25,167 nucleotides of DNA from Caldithrix sp964532875 (GCA_964532875.1 CAZHIZ010000033.1:1-25167); one strand, 5' to 3'; shown: positions 15,445 through 23,782, numbered from the stretch's first letter. Made by a program: numbers and translations. The notes: generated by a model not told the origin, from the sequence alone.

Positions 15445-15448
15445 AAAG

Positions 15449-15476
15449 AACTATTAACCCTTTACTCTTAACTTCA
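15449..15476. repeat. Heptad repeat tract, 4 units
   Basis: AACTATT, AACCCTT, TACTCTT, AACTTCA on the plus strand. The first three units match the minus-strand series of 11517-11551 at 19 of 21 positions. Confidence 0.7.
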
Positions 15477-15575
15477 TAAAGACGTTACCGGCACTTTCTC
15501 CAAGCAAAAAAATAGGCAAAAAATTTCTACCTTTCCCAAAGAAGGAAAACACCCAGGGCGCCTCTTTTAATTTGA

Positions 15576-17324
15576 CTAATCGATCATTTGCCGCTCGGCC
15601 TGAATGCGAAAGATGTGGCGGTAAAGGCCATCGGTTTGCAGCAATGCTTCGTGCCTGCCTTGCTGAACGACCCGACCTTTTTGTAAGACAAAAATCCGAT
15701 CGTAGCGCTCCATTGCGTTCAAGCGGTGGGTAATATTGATTATTGTTTTCGCACGGTAGGTTTTAAACAACTGTTGCAACACATTTTTTTCCGTATCCGG
15801 GTCCAAATTAGCCGTGATTTCATCGAATAACAGCACTTGCGGTTTTTTGCAAAGAATTTGGGCAATAGCTAAACGCTGGGCCTGTCCGCCGCTTAATAGT
15901 GATCCGTGTTCCCCGATCCAATACGAAAGGATCTCCTCGTCTTTCTTTTTCCCCAACTCTTCGGCAGACAAAGCGACGGTATTTAATATTTCCATTAGTT
16001 GGGCATCCGACAAGTCGGGATTAACCAGACGTAGATTTTCGGCGATCGTACCCGTGAATAAATGAAATCGTTGCGAAACAAATCCGATGGCTTCGCGAAT
16101 ACTTTCCTGAGTAAACTGCCGAATGTCGCTTTGATTCAAAGTAATTGTCCCGCTTTCGAAATCCCAAAAGCGCAACAAAAGATTGGCAATGGACGATTTA
16201 CCGGAGCCGCTGGGACCGACAATAGCCACTTTTGCCCCGGCCGGAATGCTAAACGACAGGTCGTTTAAAGCGGGCTGCTCACTGCCCGGGTAGATTAAGC
16301 GAACGTTTTTAAAGTCGATGCTCACTTCACGTTCGTTGAACTTACGGGCCGAGGGAGCATCCGTAACGGCCGGTTTGCCGTCGATAATTTTAAATAAACG
16401 ATCGGCTGCCGAAACATTCGATTCCATAAACTGGAAAGCCGTTGGTAAAGGTAAAACGGCTTCGAATGCCGCCATGATGCCCAGAACAATAACGGCCAAA
16501 TACACACCGTTTAATTGTCCTTTGGTTACGGAAGGGATGGCCAGGATTAAAACGGTAACCACCGCCCCAAACATAAGCAACGTAATAAATCCCTGATTTA
16601 AGGCATCGATAATGTGCATTCTTTTTTGCAGGGCATTGATTCGCGCATTCAGGCGGTCAATTTTTTCCTGTTGTTTTTGTGTGCCGCTATGAACCAATAA
16701 TTCGCGCAGGCCGTTGACGTTATCAACTATGGCAATGTTCAGTTCGCTTTGCAAACGAACGATGCGGCTACCCAAACCGCGACTCAGTTGTCTGCTAAAG
16801 AAAGGAATCAGCGTACCGGCAACGGCAAAAAAGATGAGAAAAATTACGGCGTATTTAAGATGATACATCCCCAGTAAAGGGATCATCAACAAGCCCACGG
16901 CCAAAGCAACCGCCGGCGGAGCGATGACACGGACGTAAAAATTCTCGAGATTTTGAATATCGGCTATGATGCGTTGTAACAGATCGGCACTTTTGAGATA
17001 GAGGGTACGTGCCGGAACCAGGGGTTCCAGTTTTTGATAGAACCACACGCGGAATCGGCTTAAAAGCCGAAAGGTGGTATCGTGAGAAACCAATCGTTCC
17101 AAATAGCGAAAGATACCGCGACTGATGCCGAAGAAGCGTACCCCTACAATGGCCACCTGCAATTCGGCAATGGAGGGATGTAAGGCGGCAGCCGAAATGA
17201 TGAAAGCCGAGGTCATCATCAAACCGATCCCGCTCCCCACCGTCAATGTACCTAAAAAGACAGAAAGGGCAATCCATTTTTTGTAAGGCCAGACCAATTT
17301 TAACAAACGCAAAACGGTTTTCAT
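15576..17324 (-). CDS. cydC: CydC, subunit of the CydDC ABC exporter for cytochrome bd assembly
   Basis: This 582-residue fused permease-ATPase has six transmembrane helices (about 15-300) and then the nucleotide-binding domain. The family-specific sequence GIFRYLERLVSHDTTFRLL, followed by WFYQKLEPLVPA, identifies CydC. Walker A GPSGSGKSS is near residue 369, signature LLSGGQAQRLAIAQ near 475, and Walker B LLFDEITANLD near 496. The usual DEP is DEI here, while the catalytic glutamate is kept. CydC pairs with CydD in the inner membrane; the heterodimer exports thiols and/or handles haem, and it is needed to mature the bd oxidase encoded just upstream. The ATG overlaps the cydD stop by 4 bp (ATGA). 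Confidence 0.93.
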   Translation of the reverse strand: MKTVLRLLKLVWPYKKWIALSVFLGTLTVGSGIGLMMTSAFIISAAALHPSIAELQVAIVGVRFFGISRGIFRYLERLVSHDTTFRLLSRFRVWFYQKLEPLVPARTLYLKSADLLQRIIADIQNLENFYVRVIAPPAVALAVGLLMIPLLGMYHLKYAVIFLIFFAVAGTLIPFFSRQLSRGLGSRIVRLQSELNIAIVDNVNGLRELLVHSGTQKQQEKIDRLNARINALQKRMHIIDALNQGFITLLMFGAVVTVLILAIPSVTKGQLNGVYLAVIVLGIMAAFEAVLPLPTAFQFMESNVSAADRLFKIIDGKPAVTDAPSARKFNEREVSIDFKNVRLIYPGSEQPALNDLSFSIPAGAKVAIVGPSGSGKSSIANLLLRFWDFESGTITLNQSDIRQFTQESIREAIGFVSQRFHLFTGTIAENLRLVNPDLSDAQLMEILNTVALSAEELGKKKDEEILSYWIGEHGSLLSGGQAQRLAIAQILCKKPQVLLFDEITANLDPDTEKNVLQQLFKTYRAKTIINITHRLNAMERYDRIFVLQKGRVVQQGRHEALLQTDGLYRHIFRIQAERQMID

Positions 17325-19057
17325 CGAACATCTCCTCCGTTTTGCACAGTAAACTTGGCCAAATAGCGGTTCGGCCGATGCAATTCTTCCCAGGTACCGG
17401 CATCGGCCACCTGACCGTTGGTCAGGGCAATAATGTAATCGGCCTGCATGACCGTATTTAATCGATGGGCGATGATAAACTGGGTTTTATCCCGCCCGAA
17501 ACGACTTAGAATTTCCTGTATTTCCGCATCCAATTGTGGGTCGAGATTGGAGGTCGGTTCGTCCAATAAAATGATCGGAGCATCCTTTAAAAAAGCTCTG
17601 GCCAAGGCTACACGTTGCGCCTGCCCGCCGCTTAAGCGTGCCCCCTGCTCTCCCACAATGGTGTTGTATTTTTCGGGTAATTGTTCGATAAACACATCCA
17701 AACGGGCCAACCGGCAAGCCCGGCGCACTTCGTCATCACTGGCATCGGGCCTGGAAAGTCGAATATTTTGGGCAATCGTATCATGAAACAGATACGGTTT
17801 TTGCGGCGCCCAACTGATCCAACGGTACCATTCATCCTGAGGAATTTGAGACAATGGCCGGCCGTTAATACGAATGACGCCTTGAGACGGTTGTAAAAAT
17901 TTTAGAAGCAGATTAAACACGGTACTCTTTCCCGCCCCGCTTTTACCGATTAACACATTTTTTTTGCCCGCTAAAATTTGAAACGTAACACCTTTTAAGG
18001 CTTCGCTTTGCGCCTTTGGGTAAACGGCATGCACATTTTCAAATGTAATAGAAACGCGTTCAGGCTGAACCGAAAGCGCGGTTTTCTTTCTATTTGTTCC
18101 TTCTTGCGGAAGAGCAAACAGGGCAAACATGCGTTGTGCCGCTTCGAATCCTTCCATTCCGGCATGGAAGCTACTGCCCAGTAAGCGCATGGGTTGGTAA
18201 AACTCGGGTGCTAAAATCAAGATAAAAAAGGCATCGGCAAAAGCCATTTTAGCATAGAGCAAGCGCAAACCGATTTCTACGGCAATAATCGCCGTACTGA
18301 TGGTAGCGGCCATTTCCAAAACCAAAGCCGATAAAAAAGCAATGCGCAAAACACGCATCGTGCGCATGCGGAACGTATCGCTAATCATTTCAATACGGCT
18401 AACCAAGGCTTTACTGCGATTTAAAATTTTTAAGGTGGTTAACCCCTGAATGACATCCAGCAAAAAGGCGGACATCGAACTAAGGGTTTTCCACTGCTTT
18501 TTAGTGGCATCCTGAGCCAATTGACCGATTAAAATCATAAAAACCGGAATGACCGGCGCCGTGAATAAAAAGACAATTCCGGAGATGGTATCCAGGGGGA
18601 AAACAAAAATGAGAATGGTTAAAGGAATGAGAGCCGCCTTAAAAACCTGCGGCAAATAGGAGCGAAAATAGGCATTGAGCGCCTCAACGCCGTTGTTGAT
18701 GGTATGGCTCAATTCCCCGCTTTGTTCCAAATCAATCATCACCGGACTAACGCCATTCAAATGGCGTACCAAATCGTTACGCATGGTATATTGAATGCGA
18801 GCCGCGGTAACAGCGGCAAACGATTCGCTAAGCCAATTGAACAGAAAACGGGCGAGCGTAATGAGCACAAAAAGCAAGATTAACGGCAAAAGAGCCTGTA
18901 AATTCTCATGATTCAAAAAGCTGCGGTCGATAATTCGGCTCAGCCCCAAAGCTTGCAGAATGATGCCCACTGCCGTTAAGGCGGCAAAAAATATGGCCCC
19001 GACAAAAGGCCAGCGCGCTTTTTTAAGATACTGGAAAAGGCGGCGATCTAAATTCAT
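17321..19057 (-). CDS. cydD: CydD, subunit of the CydDC ABC exporter for cytochrome bd assembly
   Basis: This 578-residue fused permease-ATPase has six transmembrane helices (about 18-300), Walker A LIGKSGAGKST near residue 368, signature LSGGQAQRVALARAF near 473 and Walker B IILLDEPTSNLDP near 493. It is the first of the cydDC pair, as in other bacteria, and partners CydC. The N-terminal ALGLSRIIDRSFL segment and overall length match CydD. The start ATG (19055-19057) has only a weak GGGT ribosome binding site. A strong terminator lies between cydB and this gene, so cydDC either depends on readthrough or has its own promoter in the 96 bp upstream. I could not identify a convincing one. Confidence 0.92.
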   Translation of the reverse strand: MNLDRRLFQYLKKARWPFVGAIFFAALTAVGIILQALGLSRIIDRSFLNHENLQALLPLILLFVLITLARFLFNWLSESFAAVTAARIQYTMRNDLVRHLNGVSPVMIDLEQSGELSHTINNGVEALNAYFRSYLPQVFKAALIPLTILIFVFPLDTISGIVFLFTAPVIPVFMILIGQLAQDATKKQWKTLSSMSAFLLDVIQGLTTLKILNRSKALVSRIEMISDTFRMRTMRVLRIAFLSALVLEMAATISTAIIAVEIGLRLLYAKMAFADAFFILILAPEFYQPMRLLGSSFHAGMEGFEAAQRMFALFALPQEGTNRKKTALSVQPERVSITFENVHAVYPKAQSEALKGVTFQILAGKKNVLIGKSGAGKSTVFNLLLKFLQPSQGVIRINGRPLSQIPQDEWYRWISWAPQKPYLFHDTIAQNIRLSRPDASDDEVRRACRLARLDVFIEQLPEKYNTIVGEQGARLSGGQAQRVALARAFLKDAPIILLDEPTSNLDPQLDAEIQEILSRFGRDKTQFIIAHRLNTVMQADYIIALTNGQVADAGTWEELHRPNRYLAKFTVQNGGDVR

Positions 19058-19153
19058 CGTGTACTTTTACCCGATTTATCAATTGAATAATGGAATCCAA
19101 GAAACGCAAAAGTTTACGAAATAATTCCATACGATGCATGCCCAATGCAAGAT

Positions 19154-19186
19154 CAAAAAAAGCCGCTGCCTTAAAAGACAGCGGCT
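19154..19186 (-). terminator. Rho-independent terminator after cydB
   Basis: On the minus strand AGCCGCTG and CAGCGGCT pair perfectly, extended by T-G, C-G, T-A and T-A pairs (12 pairs in total, tight loop). The stem is followed by TTTTTTT. It lies about 25 bp after the cydB stop. Confidence 0.88.
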
Positions 19187-19211
19187 ATGGGTGCAAAAAT
19201 CGTTGAAACGA

Positions 19212-20225
19212 TTAGTACTCCAACTTCGATTTTACCCCGATCCGTTTCCGAAAAACGTAGTAGGTCCAGGACTGATACACCAAAACAATCGGTACAAAGA
19301 TCAAAGCCACAATGCTCATTACCTTAAGTGTATAAGGGGATGACGAAGCATTATGGATCGTTAAATTCCAGGCCGGATTCAGAGTAGAGGGCAATACATT
19401 GGGATACAAAGCACCGAAAACCATGACCACGGTTAAAGCGATGGTCAACCCCATGAAAATGAAAGCCCAACCCGGCTTGCCGCCTTTGAGCATGAAGTAG
19501 GAAAAAATCAATAGCAACAAGGCAATTACCGGAACAATCCAGGTAATCAAAACACCGGCTTGCAATAGATTCGTTTCGGCAAAGCTGTACAAATAGAACA
19601 GAACAAACAGGATGACCGTCGGTAACCACAATTTTAAAGCCGTACCTTTCGCTTTGTCTAAGATTTCGCCTTCCAATTTCAAATTCAAGAAAAGCGTTCC
19701 GTGATACAGAAAAATGAAAACAAAGGTCAAACCACCGAGCAAAGCATAGGGGTTCAAAAGATTAAAGAATCCGCCCACGTAAGTCATGTTTTGATCAATG
19801 GGCACGCCGCGCCAAATATCGGCCACGGCAACCCCCCAGAGCAAGGCCGGAATAAAACTACCGATGGAAAGAGTCCAATCCCACAAATTACGCCATTTGG
19901 GATTTTTATCCTTGCTACGGAATTCAAAGGAAACGCCGCGGATAATCAATCCGAGCAACATCAAAATCAGGGCAATGTAAAATCCGCTAAATAAAGTTGC
20001 GTACCAATTGGGGAATGCGGCGAACATCGCGCCACCGGCTGTTAAAAGCCATACTTCGTTGCCATCCCAAAAAGTTCCGATACTATTGATCAGGACACGC
20101 CGCTCCTCGTCGGTTTTGCCCATAAAAGGAACCAGCATGCCTACACCGTAATCGAAACCTTCAAGGAAGAAGTATCCGATAAACAGGACGGCAATCAATA
20201 TAAACCAAAGTGTATTTAAATCCAT
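19212..20225 (-). CDS. cydB: CydB, cytochrome bd quinol oxidase subunit II
   Basis: This is a 337-residue integral membrane protein with eight or nine helices. Family motifs are EGFDYGVGMLVPF near residue 22, DGNEVWLLTAGGAMFAAFPN (about 54-73), RGVSFEFRSK and LYHGTLFLNLK. CydB binds and stabilises CydA, and together they reduce oxygen with quinol at very low oxygen levels without pumping protons. GGGAGGAGG lies 7 nt before the ATG. The gene follows cydA by 16 bp and is closed by a strong terminator. Confidence 0.95.
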   Translation of the reverse strand: MDLNTLWFILIAVLFIGYFFLEGFDYGVGMLVPFMGKTDEERRVLINSIGTFWDGNEVWLLTAGGAMFAAFPNWYATLFSGFYIALILMLLGLIIRGVSFEFRSKDKNPKWRNLWDWTLSIGSFIPALLWGVAVADIWRGVPIDQNMTYVGGFFNLLNPYALLGGLTFVFIFLYHGTLFLNLKLEGEILDKAKGTALKLWLPTVILFVLFYLYSFAETNLLQAGVLITWIVPVIALLLLIFSYFMLKGGKPGWAFIFMGLTIALTVVMVFGALYPNVLPSTLNPAWNLTIHNASSSPYTLKVMSIVALIFVPIVLVYQSWTYYVFRKRIGVKSKLEY

Positions 20226-20241
20226 AATTTACCTCCTCCCA

Positions 20242-21621
20242 TCACTCAGTTTCTTCAACAATTGCTTCGACGCCGAGACGGGCATATTTTTTAAGCAGAA
20301 AGATGTCGGCAACCATAAGCGCGCCGTAAAGCAATGCAAAAACAATCAGGGAAAAGGCCACTTCTCCCGCGCTCACGGCAGCCGTCGGCGAAACACCGTT
20401 TGCCGTTTTTAACAGCCCGTAAACAACCCAGGGTTGGCGTCCGACTTCCGTCATAATCCAGCCCGTACTTGTGCCGATTACAGGCAAAAAGATACCCAAC
20501 AAAAATAATTTGTAAGTAAATCGATTGATGGTGATGGTTTCCTTACGCGAACGGATAACCATAACAAGGGCCATAATCAGCATGAGAAATCCAACGCCGA
20601 CCATGATACGAAACGTCCAATAAGTCGTCATTACGGCAGGGACATAATCTCCTGGCCCGTATTTGGCTTCGTATTCTTTTTGCAATTGGTTAATCCCCGG
20701 CACCGGATGGGTAAAGGAATCGAATGCTAAAAAGGACAGCAAGTACGGAATACGAATATCCACACTGTTTTTCTTACTCTCATAATCGGGTACGGCAAAC
20801 AGCGATAAGCCGGCCGGACCTTCCGTATCCCACAAGGCTTCGGCAGCGGCAACTTTCATCGGCTGAATTTTTTCCATGTGCTGCATCTGAACGTGTCCGA
20901 TGCCGATCACTAAAATAATGCCGATCAAGCCGTAAACCGCTCCCCATTTTAATGAGGTGTGGTAAATTTCGGTTTCCTTGCTCTTTTTGAACAGATGGTA
21001 CACGCTGATTCCCATGACAAAAAAACCGGCCGTGGTAATACCGGAAGTAACCACATGCGGAAATTGCAACCAGGCATGCGGATTGAACACTAAAGCGCCG
21101 AAATCGGTCATTTGGGCTTTAATCACGTTACCGGCCGCATCACGGATCAAGGTAAACCCGCGCGGTTCCTGCATAAATGAATTGGCTATTAAAATCCACA
21201 ATGCCGAAAGATTGGAGCCGATAGCCACCAACCACATAACAGCAGCATGCGCTTTCTTGGAGAGCCGATCCCAACCGAAAATCCACACACCCAAAAAAGT
21301 GGATTCCAGAAAAAACGCTAACAACGCTTCGATGGCCAACGGTGCACCGAAAATATCCCCGACAAAGCGCGAATATTCGGACCAGTTCAAGCCGAATTGA
21401 AATTCTTGAACAATACCCGTAACCACACCCATGGCAAAATTGATCAGGAACAACTTCCCCCAAAACTTGACCATCCGTTTGTACTTTTCATCCCCGGAGG
21501 TCACGTATTTGGTCTCCATAATGGCCAGTAAAACGGAGAGACCCAAAGTAAGTGGTACAAAGAAAAAGTGATACACGGTTAGAATGGCGTATTGCCACCG
21601 TGCTAATGCGAGGGCACCCAT
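20242..21621 (-). CDS. cydA: CydA, cytochrome bd quinol oxidase subunit I
   Basis: This 459-residue protein carries the haems and the quinol site of cytochrome bd. Seen are ARWQYAILTVYHFFFVPLTLG with H18 (the N-terminal haem ligand position), WLQFPHVVTSGI with the second conserved histidine, FRIMVGVGFLM with the methionine region of haem b558, and GRQPWVVYGLLKT near the C-terminus. The length and moderate Q-loop fit the short-loop class rather than the 520-residue E. coli type. AAAGGAGG lies 5 nt before the ATG. It is preceded by the Rrf2 gene at 20 bp and followed by cydB at 16 bp, forming one operon. Confidence 0.96.
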   Translation of the reverse strand: MGALALARWQYAILTVYHFFFVPLTLGLSVLLAIMETKYVTSGDEKYKRMVKFWGKLFLINFAMGVVTGIVQEFQFGLNWSEYSRFVGDIFGAPLAIEALLAFFLESTFLGVWIFGWDRLSKKAHAAVMWLVAIGSNLSALWILIANSFMQEPRGFTLIRDAAGNVIKAQMTDFGALVFNPHAWLQFPHVVTSGITTAGFFVMGISVYHLFKKSKETEIYHTSLKWGAVYGLIGIILVIGIGHVQMQHMEKIQPMKVAAAEALWDTEGPAGLSLFAVPDYESKKNSVDIRIPYLLSFLAFDSFTHPVPGINQLQKEYEAKYGPGDYVPAVMTTYWTFRIMVGVGFLMLIMALVMVIRSRKETITINRFTYKLFLLGIFLPVIGTSTGWIMTEVGRQPWVVYGLLKTANGVSPTAAVSAGEVAFSLIVFALLYGALMVADIFLLKKYARLGVEAIVEETE

Positions 21622-21641
21622 GCCTTCCTCCTTTCTGTTAA

Positions 21642-22106
21642 TTAAAGAACCGCTTTTTCCTCCTTATGACTAGTATGATTGGGTTGTAAATCGTTTTCGG
21701 TGATGGCAAAATCCGAAATCTTTTTCTCGCGAAAGGCATTTAAAACCATCGAATTAACCTCGGAAAAAAAAATATGAATTTTGCATAAATTGACCAAAGG
21801 ACAAATAGCTGGATTGACCAAACATTCGTTTACCGCCGAATTATAATCCATTGCCTCCAGAATGTCCAGAATAGAAATTTGATCGGGTTGCTTGCTTAGC
21901 AAAATACCACCGTACTTTCCCTGTACGGAATTAATCATGCCGGAGAGACGAAGTTTATGTACAATTTTACGTGCAAACGAATTAGGAATCAAGAGGCGAT
22001 CGGAAATTAACGACAAAGGCATGGCACCTTGTTGGTAATGCCCTGCTAAAAAGGCACAAATACGAATGGCATAGTCGTATTCCCGTTTAATCAGAACATT
22101 TTTCAT
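21642..22106 (-). CDS. Rrf2-family regulator, probable Fe-S sensor of the cyd operon
   Basis: This 154-residue protein has the Rrf2 winged-helix domain: YDYAIRICAFLAGHY, ISDRLLIPNSFARKIVHKL (recognition helix region) and the wing VQGKYGGILLSKQPDQISILDILEAMD. Three cysteines follow in the order C-x6-C-x5-C (ECLVNPAICPLVNLC). That is close to the cluster-binding spacing of NsrR and IscR, so an NO- or redox-sensitive Fe-S cluster is likely (inference). A TTG precedes the ATG in frame; the ATG at 22104-22106 is chosen. It is the first gene of the Rrf2-cydA-cydB operon, with a palindrome and a -35/-10 pair just upstream, which suggests autoregulation. Assignment as NsrR itself would need more evidence. 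Confidence 0.88.
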   Translation of the reverse strand: MKNVLIKREYDYAIRICAFLAGHYQQGAMPLSLISDRLLIPNSFARKIVHKLRLSGMINSVQGKYGGILLSKQPDQISILDILEAMDYNSAVNECLVNPAICPLVNLCKIHIFFSEVNSMVLNAFREKKISDFAITENDLQPNHTSHKEEKAVL

Positions 22107-22146
22107 CAAATACTACCGTTCCAGTAAAACATTACCTGATGAGTAT

Positions 22147-22175
22147 AATATAAAAATAGTTTTTTAATGGCGCAA
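22147..22175 (-). promoter_or_regulatory. Candidate promoter of the Rrf2-cydAB operon
   Basis: On the minus strand TTGCGC (22170-22175) and TATATT (22147-22152) are 17 bp apart, ending about 40 bp before the Rrf2 ATG. Confidence 0.45.
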
Positions 22176-22176
22176 G

Positions 22177-22201
22177 TTGTTGTGTAAATTATTTGCAACA
22201 A
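22177..22201. promoter_or_regulatory. Candidate Rrf2 operator palindrome
   Basis: TTGTTG (22177-22182) and CAACAA (22196-22201) flank a near-palindromic core, TGTAAAT-T-ATTTGCA (6 of 7 pairs). It abuts the -35 box of the leftward promoter and lies in the 157-bp region shared with the divergent lipoprotein gene. Confidence 0.4.
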
Positions 22202-22263
22202 ATGATTGGGCCTTACGTTTATTAGAATATCTTTTATCGCTTTATTTATAAGGAGATTAGGAT

Positions 22264-22893
22264 ATGCGTAAATATCATCTTTTTCTTTTGATTAGTTTAT
22301 TCGTAGCCGTATCGTGCACCACCAAGGTTAACGAAAGCATCGTTATTAAAGAAGGCCAACGGGTCAATAAGAATTTGTACACGGTTAACGGTAACATCAT
22401 CGTGGGACCCAACAGTACGGTCAACGGTTCCTGCGCCACAGTTAACGGACGTATTGTGATTAAAGATAACAGCACTGTCCGCGATATCAAATCCATTAAC
22501 GGCGAAATTATTGTCGGCAAAAACAGCCGTGTTAAAAAAAGCATTACCCTGATCAACGGAGCTATTAAAATCGATTCTTTGGCCGTGGTGGCCGGTAAAA
22601 TCGGTACGGTCAACGGATCGTTAACGGCGCAAAAGGCCCATTTACTGGGCAATATCTCCACGGTTAACGGTGATATCTTTTTAACGGCTCATACCATTTT
22701 GGAAGGCAATATTATCATCAAGGGTAAAAACGGAAACGATGAAAAACGTAAAGTGGATATTTATCTTAAGGACGGTTCGGAAATTAAGGGAAATATCGAA
22801 TCTAAGGCCACCAATACGGAAGTGACGGTACATGCCCTGAACAACAGTAAAGTGGACGGGGACGTCATCGGGGCCGAAATTTTGTACGAGTGA
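22264..22893 (+). CDS. Solenoid-repeat lipoprotein (bactofilin-like repeats)
   Basis: This 209-residue protein has a lipoprotein signal (about 1-18, ending AVSC). Six repeats follow, each marked by [VI]NG, with asparagines at 42, 61, 79, 98, 117 and 135: a spacing of 18-19 residues. Between them, alternating I/V residues (such as GNIIVGPNSTV and GEIIVGKNSRV) fit a beta-solenoid turn, as in bactofilins and other polymer-forming proteins. The rest (about 149-209) continues in a looser form with GSEIKGNIESKA. It is therefore a membrane-anchored, possibly self-assembling envelope protein; the function is unknown. AAGGAGA lies 8 nt before the ATG. It is divergent from the Rrf2-cyd operon and may share its regulation. 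Confidence 0.8.
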   Translation: MRKYHLFLLISLFVAVSCTTKVNESIVIKEGQRVNKNLYTVNGNIIVGPNSTVNGSCATVNGRIVIKDNSTVRDIKSINGEIIVGKNSRVKKSITLINGAIKIDSLAVVAGKIGTVNGSLTAQKAHLLGNISTVNGDIFLTAHTILEGNIIIKGKNGNDEKRKVDIYLKDGSEIKGNIESKATNTEVTVHALNNSKVDGDVIGAEILYE

Positions 22894-22907
22894 AAAGGGC
22901 GCCTAAG

Positions 22908-22929
22908 GTTGGCTTGGCTCAACGTTTTT
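22908..22929 (+). terminator. Possible weak terminator of the solenoid lipoprotein gene
   Basis: GTTGG pairs with TCAAC (one G-T pair), followed one base later by TTTTTT. The stem is short, so support is modest. Confidence 0.3.
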
Positions 22930-22987
22930 TATTGCACGTTACTTAACGGTACCCGATCTTTTTCGATCATTTTCGACAAACAATTGC

Positions 22988-23680
22988 TTAAAATAATTTT
23001 TTAAGATCGCTAAATTTGGCCAATTGAAAAAAGCGCCCGTCTGCAGGCTGAATGGGTTCGTTGTCCAGTTTCCAGGTATCACGGTAGGGAATGTAAACGG
23101 CGTACATGCCCACACGCAGGGCCGGGTTAATATCCGACTTGGGGCTGTTGCCCACCATGCAGGTTTCTGCGGCTTTCCAATGATGCTGCTGCAAAATTTC
23201 ACGATAGACGCCATCATCCTTTTCCGGCACGATAAAATAGGCGTCCACAATTTCATGCACACCGGAATTTATGATTTTCTGCTCCTGCTCTTTGAATTCG
23301 CCTTTGGTTAAAACATATAAGCGATAGTTTTTTTTCAGATAGTGCAGGGTTTCGATAACGCCATCGAATAGTTGCGGTTTTCTATTGGGGTGTTCTTTAA
23401 AACGATCCACAATTTGCAAAAAGGCGGAAGCATCAATACGATCTTTGTAGCGCTGAAAAAGTGTTTCCAAAATCCACACAAAATTCTGGCTCCCATAGCC
23501 CCGCTCTTTAACCACCCATAATTCCAATTCGTCAAATTCTTTTTGAATTTGATTTCGATCCAGCCCGGCTTTGGCAAATAATTGCAAGAGATCATCGGTC
23601 GCCCGCACGTAATAAATATTATTTTCCCACAGCGTATCGTCCGCATCAAAAATAATTTGTCTGATGAATGTTAATTTCAA
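22988..23680 (-). CDS. HAD-superfamily hydrolase
   Basis: This protein is 230 residues from a TTG at 23678-23680. It has HAD motif I FDADDTLWENN (D12 nucleophile, D14), motif II VLTKGE (threonine), the motif III lysine in VPEKDDGVY, and motif IV MVGNSPKSDINPA. The helical cap lies between motifs I and II (about 20-95), giving a subfamily I, YjjG/phosphoglycolate-phosphatase-like layout. The substrate is probably a small phosphorylated metabolite and is not predictable further. The start is uncertain: only 12 bases separate the TTG from the N gap, so the ribosome binding site, and possibly a few N-terminal codons, are hidden. Motif I usually begins within 10-15 residues of the start, so little can be missing. 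Confidence 0.85.
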   Translation of the reverse strand: MKLTFIRQIIFDADDTLWENNIYYVRATDDLLQLFAKAGLDRNQIQKEFDELELWVVKERGYGSQNFVWILETLFQRYKDRIDASAFLQIVDRFKEHPNRKPQLFDGVIETLHYLKKNYRLYVLTKGEFKEQEQKIINSGVHEIVDAYFIVPEKDDGVYREILQQHHWKAAETCMVGNSPKSDINPALRVGMYAVYIPYRDTWKLDNEPIQPADGRFFQLAKFSDLKKLF

Positions 23681-23692
23681 AANNNNNNNNNN

Positions 23693-23782
23693 NNNNNNNN
23701 NNNNNNNNNNNNNNNNNNNNNNNNNNNNNNNNNNNNNNNNNNNNNNNNNNNNNNNNNNNNNNNNNNNNNNNNNNNNNNNNNN
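23693..23782. other. Assembly gap (90 N)
   Basis: Ninety unknown bases between the HAD gene start and the terminator of the HIT gene. Unlike the first gap, its flanks are not duplicated, so it looks like a genuinely size-estimated gap. Confidence 0.99.

Larger units (their letters stand above)
15324..15575. other. Convergent intergenic region, 252 bp
   Basis: No gene is visible. The region lies between the 3' ends of the orphan gene and cydC. It contains two heptad tracts, a GCCAC-ACG-GTGGC palindrome (15373-15385) and a longer hairpin with a T-run. Confidence 0.6.
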
